NCBI RefSeq assembly: GCF_039544305.1
Contig: NZ_BAABLK010000015.1
Coordinates: 1 to 64,000, forward strand
Direction: 5' to 3'
Source: Paeniglutamicibacter antarcticus_C
GTDB taxonomy: Bacteria; Actinomycetota; Actinomycetes; Actinomycetales; Micrococcaceae
DNA length: 64,000 nt
This document shows, piece by piece, positions 44,083 through 53,181 of this stretch. Position 1 is the stretch's first letter. Each line of letters starts with the position of its first letter. The notes under the pieces were generated by a model. It saw only the letters and a program-made list of their open reading frames with translations. It was not told the origin of the DNA and searched no databases. The position numbers and the translations under genes were made by a program.

Positions 44083-45308
44083 GAGTTCTTCCGTGGGTGC
44101 GAAGTGGCGCCGTCAGAGGCATGGCTGCGCTCAAGCTGATGACGCGCGCGGGTGACTTGGCCCTCAAGGACCTGAACCGTCTGTTTCATCGACTGGCCCG
44201 CTTCCACCTTGAACCTGTCGATCTCGTCCATGGCCTGGAAGACGTTGTCGAATGCCTGCTGCAACTTGGCGGTGTCGATCGTGGCCTGGGCTGCCTGCTG
44301 GTGGATGGCCGCGCCTTGGGATCGAAGAAGTTCGGAGGTAGCGACAATCATGTCCGATGTGGTCGAGTTGAGGGCATCGATTTGTGCCAAGACGATCTTT
44401 TGCTGGGCGAGGGCTTGAGCAACGATCACCGCAACCCGCAGCGCAGCCAGAGTGGTGTCCAGCGCCCGATCAACACCCTTGATCAGCTCCGAGTTGTTCT
44501 TCTTGACTACGTCAAGCGCCAGGTACCCCTGGATGGAGACTGCCATCTGCGTCAACAAGTCTTGGTGGCGCTGGCGGACGTAGAAGAGCGCTTCCACTTC
44601 CAACGTCGTGGCGTCGTCCATCAGGTCCGCATTCCGCAGTTCCTCAATCCGGCGCTCCAGCCCGTCTCCCAGCTGGCCCGCAAGCACGGCGTAGTTCGCC
44701 AGCTGTCCCATCGCCGCCCAGAGGGCATCGCGTTCGGTCTGGATGGCGGCGTTGTCTTGTCTCAGCTCGTCTTGGCCACCCTTGAGTGCTTTGGTAATGG
44801 CGTTTAGCTGCTCCTGTGCCGACTCGTACTTCAAGAAGTACCGCTGGATGGCGCTGCCTCCGGGCAGGAACTTCAAAATGCGCTTCTTGCCGGTTAAATC
44901 ATGGCGCTTGGGATCGAGTTCGCTGACGATCTGGCGCAATTGAGCCAAAGTGTTTCCGGTGCGCGACGCCGGGTCTGCTCCGGTCGCCGCGAGAGCGGCT
45001 GCGGGCCTCTGCAGCATCCGGTTGGATGCCGCACTGGCCTGCTGCATCGTTCCCTCGCCAAGCCGGGTCAACTGGGCTAGCTTGGTCTGGAATTCAGGGC
45101 TTTGGAGCGGGGTCGCAACCAAGTCATCAAGAAAGCTCTTGGCGTTCTCGGCGTGCTTCTTCTGCGCGTCGGCATCGACAAGAACCATGCCGCCGACCTT
45201 CTGGGGGGCAAGAACCTCAACTTCGGCCACAGGCATCGGCGGCTGCAACTCCAGTGGGTTTTCCACCTGCGGGGACGAATTCGACTCGAGGTCAAGCGGG
45301 TTGGACAT
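44079..45308 (-). CDS. telA: Toxic anion resistance protein (TelA family)
   Basis: A 409-residue, almost wholly helical protein of the TelA/KlaA family. Typical stretches are KRILKFLPGGSAIQRYFLKY, LRQDNAAIQTERDALWAAMG and the QDLLTQMAVSIQGYLALDVV helix. Family members are linked to tellurite and antimicrobial-peptide resistance, but the mechanism is unsettled. ATG 45308 follows AAGGAG. It is first in a two-gene unit with the XpaC-like gene. A small inverted repeat (AGCGG-ATTG-CCGCT) about 50 bp upstream may be regulatory. Confidence 0.9.
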   Translation of the reverse strand: MSNPLDLESNSSPQVENPLELQPPMPVAEVEVLAPQKVGGMVLVDADAQKKHAENAKSFLDDLVATPLQSPEFQTKLAQLTRLGEGTMQQASAASNRMLQRPAAALAATGADPASRTGNTLAQLRQIVSELDPKRHDLTGKKRILKFLPGGSAIQRYFLKYESAQEQLNAITKALKGGQDELRQDNAAIQTERDALWAAMGQLANYAVLAGQLGDGLERRIEELRNADLMDDATTLEVEALFYVRQRHQDLLTQMAVSIQGYLALDVVKKNNSELIKGVDRALDTTLAALRVAVIVAQALAQQKIVLAQIDALNSTTSDMIVATSELLRSQGAAIHQQAAQATIDTAKLQQAFDNVFQAMDEIDRFKVEAGQSMKQTVQVLEGQVTRARHQLERSHASDGATSHPRKNS

Positions 45309-45729
45309 CAGGCACTCCTTGGCATAGCTGGCTTAACTTCCAGTCTACTAAGGTTTATTAGCGGATTGCCGCTTATCGCTGCCCGCATCTGCACATCCTG
45401 CCCCCCGCCCAGCTGCGCAGCCGCCGGAGAATTATCCAGCCCGCCAAACGTCTTCAGGCGTACGCTTCCGCCCAAGGATTGCCGCTGGCGCAAAACTCGA
45501 TGGTGTGCCGCTGGATAACCCTAACTCGCGGCAACGATCAGGTCCTTGCCTGCCTTGGCACGCTCTTGTCTCACGACCCCGGACGGACATCACTGCCAGG
45601 AAGACCACCACGTGCTGAGGGCTCCTCAAGAACAGTTCTACGAAATGCCGTTCCCGGGCACGGGCCCAGGTGGACTCCATATTCCCGCGGCAGGACCAGG
45701 GCGTGAGGTGGTTTGGTGCAGCCGCGCAC
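45309..45729. other. Intergenic gap between telA and the ABC transporter genes
   Basis: It holds the telA promoter region, including an inverted repeat AGCGG-ATTG-CCGCT at 45360-45373. No coding sequence is evident. Confidence 0.45.
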
Positions 45730-46425
45730 CTAGGTGGTCGCGCGACGCATGGTCAAATAGGAACCGCCGGCCAGCACCAAGCACAGTGCTCCGAGCAGAA
45801 CTCCCAAGCCCGTCACGGTGGCACCGCCGACCCAGGTCCAGAACCCCATCCACCAACTGTTCAGGGTCAGCACACCGATCCCGGCAACCAGCAGGAGCGC
45901 GAAACCGATGCCCGTCACCAGCAGGCCCGTGGCCTTCCAGCGCATGTAGATCGTTGCGCACCAGAAACCGACCATGAACAACATCACCATGAGCACGAAG
46001 TAGAAGAAGATCTGCACCGCCGGGTTGTTCTGCGCGATCCAGCCCAACGCAAAGAGCTGTCCGTTCATTCCCCACCCGTCGGTGGCCTTTTCGATCACCC
46101 CGAGCACGTAGAAGAGTACAGAATACCCTAGCGCGATCGAGGCGAAGAGCCCCAGCGTGCCGAGATAGAAGGTCTTCCTCGACACGCTCATGGCCTGTGA
46201 AAACGGGAAGGTGTAGACCAGCGACTGGATTCCCAGGGCCAGGAAATACCACATGACGGCCTGGCTCGAGCCGGAGACCAAGACACCGTCGGTGACGTCC
46301 TTGGGAATCAACGCCCACACAGAGAAGGTCAGGGCCGTGGAACCTGCCAGGATGATCATCGGTATCCCGAGGAACGTCCATTTGTTGATCAGTTGCATGC
46401 GGGCAACGTTCACGATGCGGTTCAT
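45730..46425 (-). CDS. ABC transporter permease-like membrane protein
   Basis: A 231-residue protein with about six membrane helices (for example FLGIPMIILAGSTALTFSV, IFFYFVLMVMLFMVGFWC and GLLVTGIGFALLLVAGIGVL). I cannot assign a named permease family from motifs. It is third in a run with an ABC ATPase and a YtrA-type GntR regulator, each overlapping by 4 bp, which matches the layout of ytr-like antibiotic-response transporters. It is therefore probably the membrane subunit of that exporter. Confidence 0.75.
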   Translation of the reverse strand: MNRIVNVARMQLINKWTFLGIPMIILAGSTALTFSVWALIPKDVTDGVLVSGSSQAVMWYFLALGIQSLVYTFPFSQAMSVSRKTFYLGTLGLFASIALGYSVLFYVLGVIEKATDGWGMNGQLFALGWIAQNNPAVQIFFYFVLMVMLFMVGFWCATIYMRWKATGLLVTGIGFALLLVAGIGVLTLNSWWMGFWTWVGGATVTGLGVLLGALCLVLAGGSYLTMRRATT

Positions 46426-47345
46426 CGCAGGACCTCCAGGCTTTCCTCTGTCTCTTGGCCGGCTTGCGCGGCCAGGGTGATGCGCACGATGAGTTGTTGC
46501 AGAGGAACCGCGGAGATTTCGAGGCCGGCTTCGGCTGCCGCTGCCCGCTGGGATTGGCTCAGCCGGGCCTTGATGGTTACCGAGGCCAGCGATCCGAGTG
46601 AATCGACGTGCAGCACCTCGTGGCCGGCGGTGAAGGCGTTGACCTTCTCCACGTTTCCCGTCACGGCGACGGCCGATCCGCGCAGCGACTCCGCGTCTTC
46701 GTTGAGCATGAGACTGCCCTCGTCCAGCAGCACCACGTGTTCAAGAAGGTTCGCGATCTCATCGATCAGGTGGGAGGAGAGCACGATGGTGCGCCGATGT
46801 TCGGCAAAATCCTCGACCAGGCGGTCGTAGAAGATCTGCCGCGCCACCGCGTCGAGGCCGAGGTAGGGCTCGTCGAAGAAGGTGATCTCGGCGCGCGATG
46901 CCATCCCGATGATCACGCCCACGGCCGAGAGCTGGCCACGGGAGAGTTTCTTGATCTTACGTTTGAGCGGCAAGGCGAACGCCGTGCTGAGCTCATCGGC
47001 CAGCTGTTGGGACCAGTTGGTAAAGAACATCGATGCGGCCCTGAAGGCTTGGGTGGCGGTGAAGTCCTCGGGGTATTTCTGGGATTCCCTGATGAAACAG
47101 ATCCGCGAGAGCGTTGCATCGTCTTCGAAGGGATCGCTTCCGAAGATCCGGGTCTCGCCGCTGGTGGGAAATCCCTGCCCGCTGAGCACCGACATCAGGG
47201 TGGTCTTGCCCGCACCGTTTCTGCCAAGCAGGCCGTAGATCCGTCCGGGCTCGAGCGTAAGTGAAATGTCGTCCAACGCTTTGATGTCCTTGTAGGACTT
47301 GACGAGGTGACGCACCTGGATGGCGGCTGTGGAGGTCTTGTTCAT
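46422..47345 (-). CDS. ABC transporter ATP-binding protein (YtrB-like)
   Basis: A 307-residue ATPase. Walker A is GLLGRNGAGKTTLMSVL near residue 40, the signature reads KLSRGQLSAVG (LSRGQ instead of LSGGQ), and Walker B is ITFFDEPYLGLDA. The C-terminal about 85 residues form an accessory domain. It sits between the regulator and permease genes with 4-bp overlaps on both sides, so stoichiometric expression is expected. The substrate is unknown; homologous ytr systems respond to cell-wall antibiotics. Confidence 0.9.
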   Translation of the reverse strand: MNKTSTAAIQVRHLVKSYKDIKALDDISLTLEPGRIYGLLGRNGAGKTTLMSVLSGQGFPTSGETRIFGSDPFEDDATLSRICFIRESQKYPEDFTATQAFRAASMFFTNWSQQLADELSTAFALPLKRKIKKLSRGQLSAVGVIIGMASRAEITFFDEPYLGLDAVARQIFYDRLVEDFAEHRRTIVLSSHLIDEIANLLEHVVLLDEGSLMLNEDAESLRGSAVAVTGNVEKVNAFTAGHEVLHVDSLGSLASVTIKARLSQSQRAAAAEAGLEISAVPLQQLIVRITLAAQAGQETEESLEVLR

Positions 47346-47734
47346 CGAACGTCACTTCCTTCGAATGCCTCAGAGCCCAGGGCCTGGTTGACCATGGAGT
47401 TGAGTTGTTCCGCGCTGAAGCCCAGTTTTTTGGCTTCGCGGGCCAGCGGCACGATGTACTGGAGCCGGAAGTCCTGGCGGCGGGCCTCGAGCAGTTCCGC
47501 CCGGGCCCCTGTTGATACAAACATGCCAATTCCACGCTTCTTGTAAAGAATGCCGCTCTCCACCAAGAGGTTCACGCCCTTGGCTGCGGTGGCTGGGTTG
47601 ATGCGGTAGTAGGCGGCGAATTCGTTGGTCGAGGGGACCTGTGATTCCTCGCTGATTGCCCCGGATACGATGTCGTTTTCGATCAGCTCGGCGATCTGCA
47701 GGAAGATCGGCCGGGAATCATCGATCATGTTCAC
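47342..47734 (-). CDS. YtrA-subfamily GntR transcriptional regulator
   Basis: A 130-residue regulator: winged helix at the N-terminus (PIFLQIAELIENDIVSG, then QVPSTNEFAAYYRINPATAA) followed by only about 50 residues of helical dimerisation tail, the YtrA hallmark. GTG 47734 has GGAAGGCGG at good spacing; ATG 47728 is an alternative. It heads the ABC operon and should repress it through the palindrome about 50 bp upstream, as YtrA-type proteins usually do. Confidence 0.9.
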   Translation of the reverse strand: MNMIDDSRPIFLQIAELIENDIVSGAISEESQVPSTNEFAAYYRINPATAAKGVNLLVESGILYKKRGIGMFVSTGARAELLEARRQDFRLQYIVPLAREAKKLGFSAEQLNSMVNQALGSEAFEGSDVR

Positions 47735-47785
47735 TGCGAACCGCCTTCCGAGATTCCCTCCGTCGAACCACTACGTTGGTTCATC

Positions 47786-47809
47786 GGTTCATTACTTGTG
47801 TAACTAACC
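47786..47809. promoter_or_regulatory. Imperfect palindrome upstream of the YtrA-type operon
   Basis: Half-sites GGTTCATTAC (47786-47795) and GTAACTAACC (47800-47809) match as inverted repeats at 8 of 10 positions around a 4-base centre. This is a suitable operator for the GntR/YtrA protein whose gene starts 52 bp away. Confidence 0.55.
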
Positions 47810-47890
47810 TAAATCCGATGACGGCTCGTGTCAAGGGATAAGGAGCACGAGGACTACCGGCACCGCGGTGCGGAAAGTCCGTGTGGCAGC

Positions 47891-47943
47891 AAAAAACCCG
47901 GCAGCTGCCCGCTCCCCCATGGGGAAGGTGCAACGACCGGGTT
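47891..47943 (-). terminator. Intrinsic terminator of the dedA gene
   Basis: On the minus strand AACCCGG (47943-47937) pairs with CCGGGTT (47901-47895), and further bases inside the loop can also pair. The stem runs directly into a T-run (positions 47896-47891). It starts about 30 bp after the dedA stop. Confidence 0.75.
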
Positions 47944-47975
47944 CTGCGAAGAGTGAGTCCGGAACGTATCCCTGA

Positions 47976-48677
47976 TCAGTCGGTGGTGTCCTTTTCCAGT
48001 TCGCGCGAGGCGGCACCGGCTTTGGACTTTCGCACCTTAAGCACCAACCACAAAACGATCAACGCCAGGACCGCTACGATGACGATCTTCTGGAAGACGT
48101 CCGCGTAGGCCTCAACGATGTGCCAGTTTTCACCGAGGTAGTAGCCGGCCAAGACGAAGATCGAGTTCCAGATCAAGGACCCGGCAGCCGTAAGCGCCAG
48201 GAACCGCGCCTGGTTCATCTTGGTGATGCCCGCGGGGATGGAGATCAGCGACCTGAAGATCGGGATCATGCGCCCGAAGAACACGGCCTTGGAACCATTT
48301 CGGTCAAACCAGCCCTCGACCTTGTCCACGTCGCCCAGGTCCACCAAGGGCAGCCAGCCGAAAATCGCGCGTGTACGCGTCCGGCCCAACGCCCTGCCCA
48401 CCCAGTACAGCGCGTAGGCGCCGACAAGGGAACCAATCGTGGTCCACAGCAGCGCTTCAACCAGCGAGAAGGACCCGCGGCTGGCGGTGAACCCGGCAAG
48501 CGGCAGGATAACCTCGGAAGGCAGCGGCGGAAACAGGTTCTCCAAGGCGATGGCCAGCGCAGCGCCCGGTGCCCCGATGAGCTCCATCAGGTGCACCGCC
48601 CAGTCGGCGAATCGTGAAATCAGGCTTCCACCGGAGGGATCGGCGGCCGCGGCCTGTAGCGCAAGCAAAGTATTCAT
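47976..48677 (-). CDS. DedA-family membrane protein
   Basis: A 233-residue DedA/SNARE-associated family protein of the cytoplasmic membrane. Signatures are ENLFPPLPSEVILPLAGF near residue 47 and the FFGRMIPIFRSLISIPAG re-entrant motif, followed by AAGSLIWNSIFVLAGYYLG. DedA proteins flip or recycle lipid carriers and support envelope homeostasis. ATG 48677 is used; TTG just before it is an alternative, and the ribosome binding site is weak. The C-terminal tail is highly charged. Confidence 0.9.
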   Translation of the reverse strand: MNTLLALQAAAADPSGGSLISRFADWAVHLMELIGAPGAALAIALENLFPPLPSEVILPLAGFTASRGSFSLVEALLWTTIGSLVGAYALYWVGRALGRTRTRAIFGWLPLVDLGDVDKVEGWFDRNGSKAVFFGRMIPIFRSLISIPAGITKMNQARFLALTAAGSLIWNSIFVLAGYYLGENWHIVEAYADVFQKIVIVAVLALIVLWLVLKVRKSKAGAASRELEKDTTD

Positions 48678-48680
48678 CAA

Positions 48681-49082
48681 CTTAAGTGTCTCTTAACGCG
48701 ATGGGGATCCACTGGGTAGCTGCTGTGAATGTGTCCAAAGACTCAGCTGGTTCGGTGCCGTTTCAAGAGCATTGCTAAGACCCTCGCGCGCGTCCATCTT
48801 GCCAAGGCCAGGCCGGTCGCTTGCCCGGGCACGCGACGGGGTTCGCCTTGGTTACCCGTCCCCAGGCATGGCAAGGCTCCGGCTGCTGCTCACCCACCGC
48901 TGAGCACGGATTCCGATCCAGGACGATGTCTTGACTGCCCGATGTCACCCCGGTCCGGGCAGCGGGACAGCCCAGTGCCATCGGCACCGCTTTCCAAGCA
49001 TCGAGGAGTGTCCATGTCACGACGTCGCGGGGGAAAGTAGTCGAGTCAAGGAGGGGATCACGAAGCGCCGGAACCGCTTGCG
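48681..49082. other. Intergenic gap between dedA and the cupin gene
   Basis: No coding sequence or clear hairpin is visible; short frames lack family features. It contains the dedA promoter region on the minus strand. Confidence 0.4.
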
Positions 49083-49457
49083 CTAGTCTTTTGGATCGGA
49101 TTCCGGGTTTGCCTGGGCATTGCGGCGATCGATCTTCGCCACATTCAGCAGTATCCCGGATTCCTCCAACGCGGTGATCTGCGAATTCCCCGAGGGCAAC
49201 ACCAGCAAGTCCCCGGTCCGTCCCTCCCAGTGCTCATCCCCCGACGTCAACCGGATCCTACCGCTGAGCACCAGGATCGTTGCTTCTCCGGGATTGACGT
49301 GCTCCTTGAGTTCTGTCCCCGCAGCCAGGCCGATCACCGTTTGCCGCAGGGTATGCTCATGGCCGCCAAAAACGGTAGTGGCGCTGCGCCCGCTGGAAAC
49401 CTGTGCCGCCCGCTGCATCTGGTAACGGGCCATGGCGGTGAGTGAAAACTTCTTCAT
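49083..49457 (-). CDS. Small cupin-domain protein
   Basis: A 124-residue single-domain cupin: HTLRQTVIGLAAGTELKEHV (first motif region), PGEATILVLSGRIRLTSG and GDLLVLPSGNSQITALEES (second). It has a reduced set of His ligands, so metal binding is uncertain. Proteins of this size act as small sensors or isomerases. ATG 49457 begins MKKFSLTAMARYQM. It stands alone and divergent from acnA across a 385-bp gap that shows no other gene. Confidence 0.75.
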   Translation of the reverse strand: MKKFSLTAMARYQMQRAAQVSSGRSATTVFGGHEHTLRQTVIGLAAGTELKEHVNPGEATILVLSGRIRLTSGDEHWEGRTGDLLVLPSGNSQITALEESGILLNVAKIDRRNAQANPESDPKD

Positions 49458-49841
49458 GTTTCCTCGTCTTCCCCGGGGTTTTAGTTCTTGCCCAAGGATG
49501 GCCCCGTACTCATGCGCAGGTCAAGTATCGGATTTCCTCCGCACCACGGCTATGTCCCGGTGCCGGGCATTTCAGCGGCCGGGCCATCGGATGGACCGGC
49601 CAATCACGGTTACCAGCCATGTTCAATTTCGCGTTCTGGCGGTAGGTTGAAATGGAGTTGACACGCAAGGACATCGCGCCCGTGGCCCCGTCCCGCCGCA
49701 AGGCACTTGGTGTGCGCCGCATGGATCGCCGGATCGGAGGTGGGGATAGCGCCAACCCCCTGGTATCTGCAGTTTTCTAGGCACCCAGACACCGGTCGCT
49801 AACAAACCGACCGGACCCCCATGTGAGAGGACCGCGTTTCA

Positions 49842-52634
49842 ATGACCACGAACTCCTTCAATTCCCGTTCCCAGCTAGAAGTCGACGGCAAAAGCTACGA
49901 GATCCACCGACTCGATGCCGTCGAAGGCTCAGCCCGCCTGCCCTACAGCCTCAAGGTCCTGCTCGAGAACCTGTTGCGCAACGAGGACGGCCGGCTGGTC
50001 ACCCCCGAACAAATCAACGCCCTTGCGGCCTGGGACCCGGCGGCCGAGACGGCCAGCGAAATCCAGTACACCCCGGCACGTGTGCTGATGCAGGACTTCA
50101 CCGGCGTCCCCTGCGTGGTCGACCTGGTTGCCATGCGCGATGCAATGACCGCCTTGGGCGGAGACCCGAAGAAAGTCAACCCGCTGATCCCCGCCGAACT
50201 GGTCATCGACCACTCCGTGATCGCCGACGTCTTCGCCCGCTCGGATGCCTTCAGCATCAATGCCGACTATGAGTTCAAGCGCAACCAGGAGCGTTACCAG
50301 CTGCTGCGCTGGGCCCAGCACTCCTTTGACGACTTCCTGGTGGTCCCGCCGGACACCGGGATCTGCCACCAGGTCAACCTCGAATACCTTTCCCGCGTGG
50401 TGTTCACCCGCGAAGGCCCCGACGGACCCCAGGCCTACCCGGACACCCTGGTCGGCACCGACTCGCACACCCCGATGGTCAACGGCCTAGGCGTGATGGG
50501 CTGGGGCGTCGGCGGCATTGAGGCAGAGGCCGCCATGCTCGGCCAGCCGATGAGCCTGCTGATCCCGCAGGTCGTAGGTCTCAAGCTCTCCGGTGAGCTG
50601 CCCGAGGGCACCACCGCCACCGACCTGGTGCTCACCGTCGCCGAGCTGCTGCGCAAGATCCGCGTGGTGGGAAAATTCGTCGACTTCTTCGGCCCCGGGG
50701 TTCCCAACGTGCCGCTGGCGACCCGCGCCACGCTGGGGAACATGTCCCCGGAGTACGGCTCCACCGGCGCACTGTTCCCCATCGACGACGAGACCCTTGA
50801 CTACCTGCGCCTCACCGGACGCTCGGACCACCAGGTCAAGCTGGTCGAGGCCTACGCCAAGGAACAGGGACTCTGGCACGATCCCGAGCACATCCCGGAC
50901 TTCAGCCAGGTCGTGGAACTGGACCTTGGCACCGTGCAGCCATCGATCGCCGGACCCAAGCGTCCGCAGGACCGCATCCCGTTGGCCGCCGCCCAGGGCG
51001 CGATACGCCATCTGCTCGCCGGGGACTCCCACGAGGATGCCATTGCCGGCGGCCTCGACGAGGCCTCCGAGGAATCCTTCCCCGCCAGCGATCCGGTGGC
51101 CATTAGCAGCCGCATCCCGCGTGATCTTCCCCCGTACGACTTCAGCACCGGGGAGGCCGCGGTCACCTGGCCTTCCAAGCCCACCGACATCGAGTTGGGG
51201 GGAGCGAAGCACAGCCTCGACCACGGCTCGGTGGTCATCGCGGCCATCACCTCGTGCACCAACACCTCCAATCCCACCGTGATGCTCGGCGCCGGGCTGC
51301 TGGCCAAGAAGGCCGCCGAGAAGGGGTTGCGTTCCAAGCCGTGGGTGAAGACGACGCTGGCCCCGGGCTCGCGCGTGGTCACCGACTACTACAACCGCTC
51401 CGGGCTGACTCCCTACCTGGAAACGCTGGGCTTCAACCTGGTCGGTTACGGCTGCACCACCTGCATCGGCAACTCGGGCCCTCTGATCCCGGAAGTCAGT
51501 GAGGCAGTGAACTCCCAGGACCTCACCGTCGCCTCGGTGCTCTCGGGCAACCGCAACTTTGAGGGACGTATCCACGGGGAAGTGAAAATGAACTTCCTGG
51601 CTTCCCCGCCGCTGGTCATCGCCTATGCGCTGGCCGGGTCAATGCACGTCGACTTGATCAACGATGCGCTCGGCGAGGACACCGAGGGCAACAAGGTCTA
51701 CCTGCGCGACATCTGGCCCACCTCCGAGGAGGTCAAAGCGGTTGTCGATGCAAACCTCGAGGCCTCGATGTTCACCAAGGGATACGCGGATGTCTACCAC
51801 GGGGATGAGAACTGGCGCGGGATGAACATTCCCGATGGTGACCAGTTCGCCTGGGACGAGGAGTCCACCTACGTGCAACACCCGCCCTACTTCGAAGGCG
51901 TGGGCCGGAGCCCCGAGCCTATCGGTGACATCACCGGCGCACGCGTGCTGGCCTACTTAGGGGATTCGGTCACCACCGACCACATCTCCCCAGCCGGCGC
52001 CATCAAGAAGGACTCCCCCGCGGGCGCCTACCTGGTGGAACGAGGTGTGGCACCGGCGGACTTCAACTCCTACGGTTCGCGTCGTGGCAACCACCACGTG
52101 ATGATTCGCGGGACCTTCGCCAACGTGCGCCTGCGCAACAAGCTGGTCCCGGGCACCGAGGGCGGTTTCACCCGGCACCTGCCGGGAACCGAGACAACCA
52201 CCATCTTCGATGCGTCACTGGCCTACCAGAAAGCGAACACGCCGCTGGTGGTGCTGGCGGGCTCGGACTACGGCTCGGGCTCCTCGCGTGACTGGGCCGC
52301 CAAGGGCACCTTGCTGCTAGGGGTCAAGGCCGTGTTGGCTACCTCGTTCGAGCGGATCCACCGCTCCAACCTGATCGGCATGGGGGTGTTGCCGCTGCAG
52401 TTCCGCGACGGAGAAACTGCCGAGTCGCTCGGGCTCACCGGCGAGGAAGTCTTCTCCATCACCGGGCTGGCCGACACGCAGTCGCTGCCCAAGGAGGTCA
52501 CCGTGAAGGTGGAATCCGACGGTGATGCCCGCGAGATCACCATGCGCGTGCGCACCGACACCCCCGCCGAGGAGTCGTACTACCGTCACGGCGGTATCCT
52601 GCAGTACGTCCTGCGCCAGCTCCTGGACGCCTAG
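49842..52634 (+). CDS. acnA: Aconitate hydratase A
   Basis: A 930-residue aconitase that interconverts citrate and isocitrate in the TCA cycle. The 4Fe-4S cluster ligands are C472 (TSCTNTSNP), C538 and C541 (CTTCIGN). Other signatures are LVGTDSHTPMVNGLGVMGWG and GSDYGSGSSRDWAAKG. An acidic insertion around residues 398-420 (GGLDEASEESFPASDP) is typical of actinobacterial AcnA. ATG 49842 has GAGAGG at moderate distance. It is monocistronic and followed by a hairpin. Confidence 0.97.
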   Translation: MTTNSFNSRSQLEVDGKSYEIHRLDAVEGSARLPYSLKVLLENLLRNEDGRLVTPEQINALAAWDPAAETASEIQYTPARVLMQDFTGVPCVVDLVAMRDAMTALGGDPKKVNPLIPAELVIDHSVIADVFARSDAFSINADYEFKRNQERYQLLRWAQHSFDDFLVVPPDTGICHQVNLEYLSRVVFTREGPDGPQAYPDTLVGTDSHTPMVNGLGVMGWGVGGIEAEAAMLGQPMSLLIPQVVGLKLSGELPEGTTATDLVLTVAELLRKIRVVGKFVDFFGPGVPNVPLATRATLGNMSPEYGSTGALFPIDDETLDYLRLTGRSDHQVKLVEAYAKEQGLWHDPEHIPDFSQVVELDLGTVQPSIAGPKRPQDRIPLAAAQGAIRHLLAGDSHEDAIAGGLDEASEESFPASDPVAISSRIPRDLPPYDFSTGEAAVTWPSKPTDIELGGAKHSLDHGSVVIAAITSCTNTSNPTVMLGAGLLAKKAAEKGLRSKPWVKTTLAPGSRVVTDYYNRSGLTPYLETLGFNLVGYGCTTCIGNSGPLIPEVSEAVNSQDLTVASVLSGNRNFEGRIHGEVKMNFLASPPLVIAYALAGSMHVDLINDALGEDTEGNKVYLRDIWPTSEEVKAVVDANLEASMFTKGYADVYHGDENWRGMNIPDGDQFAWDEESTYVQHPPYFEGVGRSPEPIGDITGARVLAYLGDSVTTDHISPAGAIKKDSPAGAYLVERGVAPADFNSYGSRRGNHHVMIRGTFANVRLRNKLVPGTEGGFTRHLPGTETTTIFDASLAYQKANTPLVVLAGSDYGSGSSRDWAAKGTLLLGVKAVLATSFERIHRSNLIGMGVLPLQFRDGETAESLGLTGEEVFSITGLADTQSLPKEVTVKVESDGDAREITMRVRTDTPAEESYYRHGGILQYVLRQLLDA

Positions 52635-52671
52635 GCCATAGCAGCAGGCCAGAGACGAGCTCGGTTCGGGC

Positions 52672-52698
52672 CAGGTGCGGGATTTGATCCCGCACCTG
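52672..52698. terminator. Hairpin downstream of acnA
   Basis: A perfect 12-bp stem, CAGGTGCGGGAT at 52672-52683 and ATCCCGCACCTG at 52687-52698, with a 3-base loop. It lies 37 bp after the acnA stop. No T-run follows, so it may act as a weak terminator or a 3' stabilising stem. Confidence 0.6.
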
Positions 52699-52822
52699 CT
52701 CCGACGCCGTGTTTCGCCACATCGAACCGTCAATTGGCTGATAACCCGGCGGAAAATCAGTAGGCTGGAAATGCGGATAATACGTTCGTGAACCAACAGC
52801 CACCCCGGAAGGTGTAAACGTT

Positions 52823-53080
52823 ATGAGTATCGGTGCCGGAATATTGCTCTTTGTTATCGGTGCGGTTCTTCGCTTCGCCCTGAACGTGGAAGTGAGTTGG
52901 ATCGACCTGCCGTTTGTCGGGAACTTGCTCATGGGCGCCGGAGCGTTGGTCTTCGTGCTCGGACTGGTCTTCACCTTCCGCAGCCGACGGACGGTTTCGA
53001 CGCAAAGGACCGTCAGCGGACGCGACGACGTTGACGGGGTCACCCGGACCACGCGCACCGTGGATGACTCGGAGATCTAG
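52823..53080 (+). CDS. DUF6458-type small membrane protein
   Basis: An 85-residue protein with two membrane helices (IGAGILLFVIGAVLRFAL and LLMGAGALVFVLGLVFTF) separated by a short loop (NVEVSWIDLP), and a charged Thr/Asp-rich tail. This matches the small actinobacterial DUF6458 family of unknown function. GGAAGGTG precedes ATG 52823. No partner gene is evident. Confidence 0.8.
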   Translation: MSIGAGILLFVIGAVLRFALNVEVSWIDLPFVGNLLMGAGALVFVLGLVFTFRSRRTVSTQRTVSGRDDVDGVTRTTRTVDDSEI

Positions 53081-53181
53081 GAACTGCACACGCCATCGTC
53101 CCGGCTACGGGCACGTACGCGTTGCCGGGCTCGTCGCATGCTGAGGCGGATACGGTTGATTTCCGCCAATGCTGGCAAAGG

